Assembly (NCBI GenBank): GCA_964527835.1
Contig: CAZGNV010000022.1
Span: 5,448 to 69,447, forward strand
Origin: JAFDCJ01 sp964527835
GTDB taxonomy: Bacteria; Desulfobacterota; Desulfobacteria; Desulfobacterales; JAFDCJ01
Direction of reading: 5' to 3'
Length of the DNA: 64,000 nucleotides
In this document: piece after piece, positions 25,555 through 36,000 of the stretch
Position numbering within the stretch: the first letter of the stretch is position 1
Layout of the letters: every line of letters starts with the position of its first letter
Made by a program: the position numbers and the translations under genes
Notes under the pieces: model-generated
Told to the model about the DNA's origin: nothing
Databases searched by the model: none
Seen by the model: only the letters and a program-made list of their open reading frames with translations

Positions 25555-27855
25555 ATGGCACAGTATGATGTTGATTTAAGAGATTACTGGCGGATCATAA
25601 AAAAGAGAAAAACCTCGATCATTGTGATGGTCCTGCTGGTGGGTCTCTGCAGTTACGGGTTTGCCAAGCTCAAGGAACCCAAGCCGCTGTATGAGGCGAC
25701 TGCCGCCATCAAGATAGATCGTTTTTCCAACCTGGCGTCCATTTTGACCGGCGGATACTGGCGCCAGTCGGAAAACATGGTCACCCATGCGTACATCATT
25801 ACCAGTTTTCCCGTAGTGTGCCGGACGGCGCGGACTCTGGGATGGCTGCCGGAAAAGATTTCCGACGAGGCGGTTCAAAAATCTTCGAAGTACCTGGCCA
25901 TCATCCGGCGGTTGAAGGAGATGGTGAAAGCCGAGCACGAGGAGGGCACCAATATCATCAATATCCGGGTGGAGTCCGGCGATCCCCGGGAGGCTTCCCG
26001 GGTGGCCAATGCTTTCGCGCGTTCCTACCAGGAATACAACCTTCAGGAAAAAAACAAGAAAACATTCGAAACCAAGCAGTTTATTGAAAAACAGCTGCGC
26101 CTGACCTCCAGCCGGCTCAAGGAGGCCGAAGCCGATCTGCAGGCCTTCAAGGAAAGCTACGGGCTGATTTCGCTGGATGCCCAGACCCAGAACACCCTCA
26201 ACCGGCTTTACACGGTGGAAACCGAATACGAAAAGGCCAAAATCGATAAGGCCGAGGTCGAAGCCCAGCTGCGATTGATTGCCTCTGACGCCTTCAGAAC
26301 CCCGGATGGGTCAAAGGGGGGATTTTTTACGGCCGCCCCGGATTCTCCGGTCTACGGGTTGAAAACCCGGCTCAGTGAACTGCTGTTAAAGCGCCAGACA
26401 CTGCTGATCAATTTTACCGAGAAACATCCCCGGGTCAAGGAAATCGATGACCAGATTCAGGCCGTAATCCATGAAACAAAAAAAGAGCTCGAGTCCCTGC
26501 TCAAATCATACGCCGCCCGGGAAGAAGACCTGAGGCGCCGGATTTTTCAGCTGCGCCGGGAAAATCTGAGCATGCCGGAAAAGGGACTGCAGCTGGTGCG
26601 GCTGCAGCGCGAGGTGGAGCTTCAGGAATCGCTGTACTCCCAGCTCAAGGAGAAATACCAGGAAACCCTCATCCAGGAATCCGGCAAGGTGGAGGAAGTC
26701 ACGATTGTCAAGCCGGCGGTCACTCCCGATGAGCCCTTTAACGTTCCATCCAAGGTGATGATCGTGATCACCGGCATTGTCATGGGCCTGATTATCGGCG
26801 TGGTGTTCGCCTTTCTGGGCGAAGTGTTTGACACCTCCATGGGCACCATCGAGGACGTGGAGGAGCTGCTGGATATTCCGGTGTTGGGCGTCATCCCCCA
26901 GCTGGATGGTGAAATCAAGGGCAAGCGACGGGTGGAACACGCAGCAGGAGGCAAGGACCGCACCAGGGACCTGATTACCCACTATGAACCCAAATCTATG
27001 GGAGCCGAAGCTTTCCGGGCTCTGCGGACCAACCTGCAGTTTCTGCGCCTGGAGATGCAGGGCAGACATTTTTTAATCACCAGCGCATTCGTGCAGGAAG
27101 GCAAAACCCTGAATGCCGTCAACCTGGCCCTGAGCATGGCCCAGGCCGGCAACAAGGTGCTGCTGGTAGATGCAGATTTGCGCAAGCCCCTGATCCATCG
27201 GATTTTCGGCCTGTCCCGGGAGCCCGGAATCACCGACTATGTGCTGGGCAATTATCACTGGCAGGAAGTGACCAACACCATTTCCGACGTCATGCTGGGG
27301 GATTTTGGGATCGACGATATTTTAAAGACTCCCGGCATGGACAACCTCAATATTGTCACCGCCGGCACCAAGCCGCCCAATCCCACCGAAATCTTGAGCT
27401 CATCGCGTTTCCGCGAATTTATCAGCGAAGCCGGCAAGGTCTATGACTATATTTTTATTGATGCCCCGCCGGTGCTGCCGGTGGCCGATGCGGCGGAAAT
27501 CGCTCCTCTGGTCGACGGGGTTTTCATGGTGTACACGGTGGGCAAAATCGGCCGCGGGGTGCTCAAACGGGCCAAGTCCACCCTGGACAATGTCGATGCC
27601 AGGGTGCTGGGGGTGATTTTAAACAATGTCCGCCCGGAAGCCGGCCCTGAGTATTTCAAATATCACTCGCAGCACTATTATGGCCCGGAAAACCAGCCCA
27701 AGCGATCATCATCCAAATTCAGCCAATGGCGGCACAATTTCAGGCAACCCGCCGGCAAAGGCCCCTGGATAAAATGGGTCGTGCTGGTGATTGCTCTGGG
27801 ACTGCTGGCCTTCGGCCTGTATTGGCAGGATTGGTACCACCTTCTCTCCGGCTGA
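25555..27855 (+). CDS. Wzc-type polysaccharide co-polymerase with BY-kinase domain
   Basis: A 766-residue protein. The N-terminal Wzz part has a membrane helix at about 22-40, a long periplasmic coiled-coil region (about 150-400) and a second helix near 405-425. The C-terminal BY-kinase has ITSAFVQEGKTLNAVNLA (Walker A), VLLVDADLRKP (Walker A') and FIDAPPVLPVAD (Walker B). Five tyrosines between about 697 and 710 (YFKYHSQHYYG) form the autophosphorylation cluster. After it comes an extra hydrophobic helix (WVVLVIALGLLAFGLYW), so the extreme C-terminus is membrane-inserted, which classical Wzc lacks. It controls chain length and export together with the preceding Wza-like protein. Confidence 0.92.
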   Translation: MAQYDVDLRDYWRIIKKRKTSIIVMVLLVGLCSYGFAKLKEPKPLYEATAAIKIDRFSNLASILTGGYWRQSENMVTHAYIITSFPVVCRTARTLGWLPEKISDEAVQKSSKYLAIIRRLKEMVKAEHEEGTNIINIRVESGDPREASRVANAFARSYQEYNLQEKNKKTFETKQFIEKQLRLTSSRLKEAEADLQAFKESYGLISLDAQTQNTLNRLYTVETEYEKAKIDKAEVEAQLRLIASDAFRTPDGSKGGFFTAAPDSPVYGLKTRLSELLLKRQTLLINFTEKHPRVKEIDDQIQAVIHETKKELESLLKSYAAREEDLRRRIFQLRRENLSMPEKGLQLVRLQREVELQESLYSQLKEKYQETLIQESGKVEEVTIVKPAVTPDEPFNVPSKVMIVITGIVMGLIIGVVFAFLGEVFDTSMGTIEDVEELLDIPVLGVIPQLDGEIKGKRRVEHAAGGKDRTRDLITHYEPKSMGAEAFRALRTNLQFLRLEMQGRHFLITSAFVQEGKTLNAVNLALSMAQAGNKVLLVDADLRKPLIHRIFGLSREPGITDYVLGNYHWQEVTNTISDVMLGDFGIDDILKTPGMDNLNIVTAGTKPPNPTEILSSSRFREFISEAGKVYDYIFIDAPPVLPVADAAEIAPLVDGVFMVYTVGKIGRGVLKRAKSTLDNVDARVLGVILNNVRPEAGPEYFKYHSQHYYGPENQPKRSSSKFSQWRHNFRQPAGKGPWIKWVVLVIALGLLAFGLYWQDWYHLLSG

Positions 27856-28026
27856 TTTGCTTCACTGAAATTCTGATTTAAGCTTTATTGTTTGATGTCG
27901 CTCAAAATTGACTTTTTACGATTGCGTCATTGTTTGATATTTCGTCTGAGTTGCCAACCAATGATGGCCCTGTTTGTGCCGGCATCAGGCAGGTGCGGGT
28001 CGCGATAGATAAACAGAGGTGCAAGG

Positions 28027-29418
28027 GTGCGGTCGTTTTTTTATATCACAGCTTGTGCGGCCATTGCGCTGCTGGCGGGCTTTCTGGCCCCCCAGGTTGC
28101 GCCGCTCTGGTTGATCCTCGGTCTGTTGGCGCTGGTGATTTTCATCATCTCCTTTGTCAACATCGAGTGGGGCCTGTATGTCCTGATTTTTTCCATGCTG
28201 CTGTCCCCGGAATTCATGGCCGGGCAAACCGGCGGTGGGACCTTGGGCAGGGGGGTGACCCTGCGACTGGAAGATTTTCTGCTGGTGGTCATCGGGTTGA
28301 GCTGGTTTGCCAGAATGGCGGTCAAAAAAGAGCTGGGGCTGTTTTTAAAAACCCCTCTGAACAAGGCCATTTTGTTCTATGCCCTGGCCTGTGTGCTGTC
28401 CACCGGCTTCGCAATGATGGCCGGACGGGTACAGATCAAAGGCGGCGCCTTGTTCGTTCTGAAATACCTGGAATACTTCATCGTGTTTTTCATGGTGGTC
28501 AACCATGTCAGAGACCGAGAGCAGATCAAACGCTTCGTGTTCTGCCTGCTGCTGACCTGCTTTATCGTCGCGCTGATCGGGGCCTGGCAGATACCGGGCG
28601 GCGGGCGGGTGAGCGCGCCGTTCGAGGGCGAAACCGGAGAACCCAACACCTTCGGCGGCTATTTGCTTTTTATAGGAATGGTGGCCATGGGCCTGATGGC
28701 CAAAACGGACAGCTCAAAAACGCGACAGGTGCTTGCTGTTTTGCTTATTTTCATGATTGCGCCCTTTTTGTACACCCAGTCCCGATCCTCCTACCTGGCA
28801 TTGGTCCCGGCGCTGATGGCCCTGGGGTTTATGGCCGACCGCCGGATCATTATCCTGGGGGTGCTCATGATTGCCTTCATGGTCAGCCCGCTTTTCTTGC
28901 CCCAGGCGGTAAAAAACCGGATCATGTACACCTTCACCCAGCCCGAATCCCAGGGGCAGATCAAAATCGGCGCTATTCGCCTCGATACCTCGACTTCCGC
29001 CCGGATTATCAGCTGGAAACAGGCCTTGCAGGACTGGCCCAAACATCCGCTGCTCGGTTATGGTGTCACCGGATACGCATTTGTGGATGCGCAGCTTCCC
29101 CGGGTTCTGGTGGAGACCGGAGCGCTGGGGCTGATCGCGTTTTTTTACCTGCTGTTTTCCATCTTCAAAGTCACCGTGAACAACCTGAAAGCAGTCAGGG
29201 AGCCGTATTTTCAGGGGTTGGGCATGGGTTTTCTGGCGGGCTTCGTGGGGCTTATGGTGCATGCCATCGGGGCCAACACCTTCATCATCGTGCGCATTAT
29301 GGAGCCGTTCTGGTTTTTTGCAGGCATCATCGTCGTCATGCCGGCCCTGGAACGTCAGCCGGCGCAGCAGCCCCGCAAACTGGCCGTGCCGGAAAAAGCG
29401 GTCGCCCCGGGGGTTTAA
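28027..29418 (+). CDS. O-antigen ligase / Wzy-type polymerase
   Basis: A 463-residue, strongly hydrophobic protein starting at GTG 28027, with about 11-12 predicted membrane segments. A conserved central segment with YTQSRSSYLALV and a large periplasmic loop containing ISWKQALQDWPKHPLLGYGVTGY match the Wzy_C/O-antigen ligase family (PF04932), where the Arg and His of the loop are catalytic. It polymerises or ligates undecaprenyl-linked repeats in the periplasm and is the last gene of the exopolysaccharide operon. The 171-base gap before it holds no evident promoter. Its stop overlaps the stop of the convergent Nudix gene (29415-29418). Confidence 0.85.
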   Translation: MRSFFYITACAAIALLAGFLAPQVAPLWLILGLLALVIFIISFVNIEWGLYVLIFSMLLSPEFMAGQTGGGTLGRGVTLRLEDFLLVVIGLSWFARMAVKKELGLFLKTPLNKAILFYALACVLSTGFAMMAGRVQIKGGALFVLKYLEYFIVFFMVVNHVRDREQIKRFVFCLLLTCFIVALIGAWQIPGGGRVSAPFEGETGEPNTFGGYLLFIGMVAMGLMAKTDSSKTRQVLAVLLIFMIAPFLYTQSRSSYLALVPALMALGFMADRRIIILGVLMIAFMVSPLFLPQAVKNRIMYTFTQPESQGQIKIGAIRLDTSTSARIISWKQALQDWPKHPLLGYGVTGYAFVDAQLPRVLVETGALGLIAFFYLLFSIFKVTVNNLKAVREPYFQGLGMGFLAGFVGLMVHAIGANTFIIVRIMEPFWFFAGIIVVMPALERQPAQQPRKLAVPEKAVAPGV

Positions 29419-29954
29419 AGCCGGTTTCTGGCCATCCATTTTGACGCCAGAAAAAGACCGGCAATGGTTTTGGCATCCGAAATTTTTCCCTCCTCGATCA
29501 TGTCCAGTGTTTCCTGCAAAGCCACTTCCTGGACCTCGATGATCTCATCATCATCCAGCTGCCCGGCGGCCCCATGCAGCCGGTCGGCCAGAAAGACATG
29601 GATGCGCTCGCTGGAGTATCCCGGCACCGGCGTTATTTCACCGAGCCTGTGCCACCTGTCAGCCTGATAACCGGTTTCCTCGGCCAGTTCCCTTTTGGCG
29701 CAGTCCAGCGGGGTTTCCGGGGGGTCGAGGGTGCCGGCCGGAATTTCCCAGATTGTTTTGCCCAGGGCATGGCGGTACTGCCGGAGCATAACGACCCGGG
29801 CATCCGGGCGCAGGGCAATGATGGCGGCCGCCCCCGGATGGTCGATGAATTCCACGTCGGTGGTCACACCGTTGTCCAGGGTCACATTTTCCTTGACCAG
29901 GGTGAAAATCCTGCCGCGAAAGACGATTAGACGCCTGTTTACTTTTGTTGTCAT
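29415..29954 (-). CDS. Nudix hydrolase, ADP-ribose pyrophosphatase type
   Basis: A 179-residue protein. The Nudix box G-x5-E-x7-R-E-x2-E-E-x-G is complete as GTLDPPETPLDCAKRELAEETGY. The preceding RQYRHALGKTIWEIPAG and the later E-V-x-E-V region match ADP-ribose pyrophosphatases of the NudF type. It hydrolyses ADP-ribose, and perhaps ADP-sugars, to AMP and sugar phosphate in the cytoplasm. It is a single gene facing the exopolysaccharide operon. Confidence 0.9.
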   Translation of the reverse strand: MTTKVNRRLIVFRGRIFTLVKENVTLDNGVTTDVEFIDHPGAAAIIALRPDARVVMLRQYRHALGKTIWEIPAGTLDPPETPLDCAKRELAEETGYQADRWHRLGEITPVPGYSSERIHVFLADRLHGAAGQLDDDEIIEVQEVALQETLDMIEEGKISDAKTIAGLFLASKWMARNRL

Positions 29955-30037
29955 TTGTTTTTCCTGAATTTCAGATCATTTGTTTATAAGACGGAGCGCA
30001 AGCGACGCCACAACTTCAGGCGCTTTTTTTGGTATTG

Positions 30038-33000
30038 CTAGTGGTCCATGATAACCAGCTTGAATTCATTGGAATTGGCCTTGAGCTCCGGCGCGTACAT
30101 GGCATAGGCCCGGGCGGGCAGGGCGCTGAATTTGCCCGGGGTCTCCGCCCGCAGCCGGTAGCTGATGCTGTGCCGGCCCCGGGCCAGCCGCCGAACGAAA
30201 AAGCAGACCTTGCGGTCCCGGTATTCCACATAGGCTCCCATTTCGCTGCCATCATACCCGCTGCGGACCTGGACCGGTTCAAAACCGGCGGCTTTCAGGT
30301 CCTCGAACACCAGGTACTCGTAGTCGTTTTTGCTTTCGATGACCAGCTCGACTTCAACAAGATCGCCACTGTCAACTGAAGCCAGGTTCGCCAGCGCCTG
30401 GCGCTCATACTTTTGCACCCGGCGGTCCACCACCTGTCCCCGGGAACCGGCATCCTTGAGTTTTTTGTCGACTTCCCTGAGCCGGAAAAGGTTGCGGCGG
30501 ATCTTTATCTCCAGCCCCTCACGGGTGATAAAATCTTCAAGGGTGAAATAATCCAGGTAGGCATTGAAATAGATGGGACCCCGGCCGCTCTTTTTCAGCG
30601 TCAGCTGGTGGGTTCCGGTGGTCAGCGCGCGGCCCTCCAGTACAAACCGGTTGTCGAAAGTGAAAAGATTTTCAGCATCGATTTTAACGGTTTTGATTAT
30701 CCGGCCGTCAAAAAATATCGCCAGGGTCAAATCCGGCCGGGTCTCGCCGCTGGCCTTCAGGTATTCGGCCAGGGCCTCCACGACAACGGCCGTGTCGCGG
30801 GTGCTTTTCCAGTAAGTGGCATGGACGCGGTTGTTGAGCAGGTATTTCACCAGCCTGGATGCCGTGGGGTTTTCAGGATCTATCCGGGACAGCAGCTTGA
30901 GGTAGTAGGCGTGGGCTTCGTACTCACTGCCGTACCAGTGCCACCAGTAAGACTGGTTGGGCAGGTTCAGGTAGGCGGTCTGGTTTTCGTCGTCGGACAC
31001 CAGGTATTGTTCGATGTTGCGCAGGATCATGTCCAGCTTGGCGTTGTCCTTGAGCCTGTGCAGGGCCATGCCGAACATGGCCTTGGCATACACGGCCAGA
31101 TGGCTGCGATCCCGGTACAGAAAATCACGCATTTGCAGCCGGTCGGTGCTTTCATCTACCAGCACCATGTAGACCAACGCATCCAGGTTGTCGGCCCGGG
31201 ATTTGCCGTCTTTGTGGTTGCGCTGCCAGTCTTCGAGCTCTGCGATTTGTCGGTCCTGGTAGTTTTGCAGCCACCGAATGCCGTTTGCAAGCATCCCGGC
31301 GGGTAAGGTCACCCCGTTTTGGCGGGCGATCTGCAGCCCATGAACCACGTAAGCCGTGGTGTGGGGATAGGATTTTTCTCCCCATCCGCTGAACCAGCCC
31401 CAACCGCCATCGGACAGCCGCATGGCGGCCAGGCGCTTGATGCCCGCGGCGACCATATCCGCCACGATTTTTTCGTCAAAAACCGGGTTGGGTTCGTAGC
31501 GCCGCCATTGCCCGGCCCGCTGCCGGTCATTGCCCAATTGCTGGGCGTTAAGGTTGGTTTGCTTCTCCTTGATGGCCTGCAGAGTCAACCCCATGCCCTT
31601 GAGGATGCGCTGGGTGATCACCGCCGGCAGGAAGCGGTTCAAGGTCTGTTCGGTGCAGCCGTAGGGATAGCTTGCCAGATACGGCAGGGCATCGACCATG
31701 GCACCGGCCAGCGTCGGGGTGAAGCGCAGTTCCAGTCGCGACGCGTCAACCCGGCGTTCGGCCGGTAGCTGGAATACAATCGTAGTCTCGGAGTCCTGCG
31801 GACGGATGACACCACTTTTGGGCACCTGCTTGGCCGCGCCGTGCACAACCACCGGAAACTGCATCTGGACGGCATCGGAGGCTTCATCGGTCAGCGCCAG
31901 CATGCGGATGACCGCCTGGCCCTCTTTGGCCACTGATATGCGCCAGTCCACCCGCGCTTCACCGGCCGCATCGATCACAAGCGCCTTTTCACTTTTTTCG
32001 CCTGCTGCCAGTAAAAGACAGCCGCCATCGAATTCCAGCCGCACCGCAACCGTTTTTTTGCGGGGCAGGTAATTGTGCACATTGGCCGAAAGAACGACTT
32101 CGTCGGTTTCCACAAAAAAGCGCGGTGCCTGCAACCGCAGGATCAGATCCTTGCGAGTCACCACCTGGACCGTGCCCTGGCCCACCCGGGTACCGTGTCC
32201 CATGGCCCACACCAGCACTTTCCAGCCGGTCAGATTCTCCGGCATGTCAAAAGCCACTTCGGCCAGGCCCTGCGCGTCGCTGCGGATGGTTGCCGCCCAG
32301 TAGGCCGTATCGGCGAACCGGGTGCGCACGGGGGGCTTGACCAGGTTTTTTAGCGCCGGCGGGCCGTCACCTGTCGGCTGTCTGCGGCGCTCTGCATTTT
32401 TGCTTGCCAAAGCGGCGGGACCCGCGGGTGCCGGGGCTATATGGGAGCGCACGGACTTTTCGGCGACGATTTGACCGGAGTCGGTTTCCTTGCCGGCAGC
32501 GATGTCCTGGGGCACCAGGTGTCCGAAAATTCCGATCGGGCGCATGGGCGTTTCATTTTTCCTGATCAGATTGTAAAAGCGCCGGGATAGATTGGACTCG
32601 GTGCGGGTATAATGCCGTCGCCGCCACTGCCAGAAAAACTTGCGGATTTCAGGAACATTGGAGCCGCCGGCGATATATTCCAGGGCCCGGTCATAAACGG
32701 TCATCACCGCCGTGCCCTGAAAGGGGCGGCCATTATAATCGGTGAGTTTCAGCTTGAATGCGGCTTTTTCGCCGGGCCGGTACGCATTTTTTGAGGGTGC
32801 GATGTCGACATTGAGCACCCGTTTTTCCGGCGGGACAATGATTTCCCGGGTCTCCGTGTAGACCCGGCCGTCATAGACGGTCATGGCCTCCACAAAAAAA
32901 TTGGGCATGTCCTTTTGAGAGATGGCGATCTTTGTTACCGTCGTTTTACCGGTCATGTGGATCACCTGCGGCGGAAGGTAAACCCCGTTGGCCGGCCGCA

Positions 33001-36000
33001 AAAACAGAAGCACGGCCGCTCCGGGATAATCGGTGTTGATCATGAGCCGCACGGTTTGGCCGGGGGCATAATCGCGTTTGTCCGGGACCAGCTCGATTTT
33101 AGCAAAGCGAAAACGCGCCCCGTCATCGCCTTCACCGCGCACGATAAAAATGTAGCCGCCTTCGATGGCATGGCCTTTTTTATCCGTCAGCCGGTAGGAC
33201 AAACGGTATTGTCCGGGCCGGCTGGCCTGAATTTGAACATCCGCCCGCCCGGCGGCGTCGGTATCCAGGCTCCAGCGGGCGACTTCAGACTCCCGGGGAG
33301 TGTTTTCGTCGTAGGTGATGCGCAGCAGCCTCAGCAGACCTTTGCCCTGCACCGGCTTGCGTGCCAGGCTCTGGGCCTTGAAACCGGCCTGGATGGTTTC
33401 GCCTACGCGATAGTGACCGCGATCGGTCCAGGCGTAGACCTTAAACGGTTGCCGGGCGACCAGCACCTCACCTTCGCCCACTATGGTTCGCCGGGATTGA
33501 TCCCGCACCTCGGCGAAGATGCGGTAGCGATGATCGGTGTCCGGATGGATGAGCTTGGCCAGGCGGGTATCGATTTCGATTCGGACAGTGCCGTCCGGGC
33601 CGATTTTGACTTCACCGTCAGCCACGATTTCAGGCGGCAGCTTTGACCGCTGGGGCCACCAGCCCCAGAGCGGCCTTTTGCAGCCCCACTGCTCCCAGCC
33701 GGGATACCATAAATAGTCATAGCCGTACCACCAGTAGCCCGGGCCGTACAACCAGTCCCAGTAAGCGGCCGGATACCAGCGGTCCTCCTGGGCGGAGCGA
33801 TAGACCTTGTATCTGACAGTGGCCCGGGTGACCGGCGAGCCGAAGTAATAATCGGCCCTGATAACCGCTGTGATTTTTTCTCCCAGCGGCACCGGCTCTG
33901 CGGGCGCCTCGACTTTAACTTCGAATTCGGGCTTTTTATACTCTTCCACCCGGAAAGTGTTGCCCCCGTAAACCACTGATGATCCATGGGAAATCCGATA
34001 AACCCCCAGGGGCGCATCCGCCGGGATGTCAAACTCGCCGGCCAGGCCGCCGTAATCATCGGCCCGGAGGCTGCCAGAATAGACCTGCTCGTTTTTGGGG
34101 TTGTAAACGACAACATTAAAGCGCTGACCGGCAAAAGCGGAAATGGCAGCCATATCATAGCGGGCCTGGCGCACCCAGAGCTTGAAGCGGACCTTCTGTC
34201 CGGGACGATAGACGGGCCGATCGGTCATCACAAAGGTTTTGGCCTGGTTGTACTTGCGGTCGTAGTGGTTGGGGTACCAGATGCCATGAAAGCCCAGATA
34301 CGCCAGGCGCGTGTCGGTGCGCACGGTCGTCAGCCAGTGGTAATCGCGACTGATTTGCGACGGGTCTAAGATGATCTGTCCGTTGCCATCGGTCTGCCGG
34401 GAAAAATTTTTGTAAAGGATTCGATAGCGTTTGGAGTCCTTGATGCGCTCGGTGCGGTAGCCGAAAAACTCAACGGTTTGACGGCCGAGCGGTTTGCCGT
34501 TGACCGCATCGGCGACGTAATACAACACCTGTTTGTCCAGCGGTTTTTTAATGATCGTCGTGTTGCTTACCCAGATGATTATCCGGGCGGTGTTGCCGTT
34601 TTGCATTCTGGCCACCAGCAGATAGGCGCCGGGGCGCGAAAGCGGTGCAGGGATTTTGACGGTGACCCGCCGGTCCCAGTGTCGTTGATCGGGATTGAGT
34701 TTAAGATTCCAGCCAGCCGCCAGGTTGCCAATGTAGCGGGTCTGGTTCTCATGGACCAGGCGCCAGCCGATGTTGTTGACCTGCGCTTTGCCCCGGTCCA
34801 GGCGCCGGGGATTGGACTGGAGATAGGCCTGGACGTCTTTCAGCAGGCGGGCGACCCGGATGCGGTAGGCCTTGAAATTTACCCGGGCGCCGTTGCGGAA
34901 GCGATATTCCACCGTTGGTATGCGCCCCGCGGGCTGGGTGGCGAGCGGCTCAAAGGCGCCCCAGTTGTCGAGGATTTGATGGATTTGCTTCCGGGCGTAA
35001 GACGAGTTGTATTGTTTGTATATTTTCCAGTATTCCACCGCCCGGTCATACAATCTGCGGTTTTCATAAATCCGGGCCAGATCCCTGGCGGCCTCATCGG
35101 TGTAGCCCTGGTCCGGACCCTGGAGAATTTGCTTGAACAAAACGATATAATTAAACTCGTCGGCCAGCGTGAAACGCTTCACGCCGGTGGCCAGTCGGGC
35201 GAGGGTTTCGCCGTCGGTCAGGGTATGGACTTCATAGGGGCGCAGCTCTTCGGGCAGGGGGCCCTTATCCGCTGATGACAGGCGGCGGGCGAGGAAAGGA
35301 CGGTAGGTCGACAGGGTCTGGACGCCGAACTGGCTGAGCAGAAAGGCGGCAAAGGTATACTTGACCCGGGCGGTGACCGCCGGATTTGTTCGAGCGGCGG
35401 TTGCCAGCAGCCATCGCCAGCGCTGTCCATCGGATGCAGCCGTTTCGAAGCTTGAGGGAACCGGGTAGAAAACCGGCTGACCCTCGGAGTTCACCGGCGC
35501 GCCCGGTCTGTCGCTGCCATAAGCATAACCGTAACCGGGTTCATAGTCCGGCAGGCGGGTCAGGTCGGTCAGGTACTGCAGGCGCCATGACCGGTGGTGG
35601 CCGCCGGTTTGAAATATGATGCGGGCGAAATCGAGATAAAAGCTTGCAATTTCGGTTTTCGAAGGCCCGGGGCCAAGCAGATTCATCGCCCGGCGCATCA
35701 GCTGCAGGGCCCGCACCCGATCCCGTTCAACGGCGTTGACGAATTTGCCGCTGCCGCGGTGGGGGCCGCGATGAAACCGTCCGGCCACCAGATACCCATA
35801 GTGATTGTTACCGCTGTAGCTGGCGGCCGCGGCTTTCAGCAGGCGCCAGTTGTCGGCATGCCTGGCAATGACTTTTTCGCGAAATTCATCCAGCTCATCG
35901 ATGCGGTTCAGGCTGCGCAGGCATTGCCAGGCCTGGAGCAGGTCGCTTCCCACGCTCCGGGGGTCGTTTTCAATTTCGAGACACAGCCTGCTGTAAAGCT

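Noticed and set aside
27930..29444. A 504-codon plus-strand frame overlapping the O-antigen ligase
   Set aside because: It lacks membrane segments and family motifs. The overlapping frame 28027-29418 has the ligase motifs and the expected hydrophobic pattern.
34478..35275. A 265-codon plus-strand frame inside the macroglobulin gene
   Set aside because: It is antisense to a well-supported 2034-residue protein and has no independent evidence.
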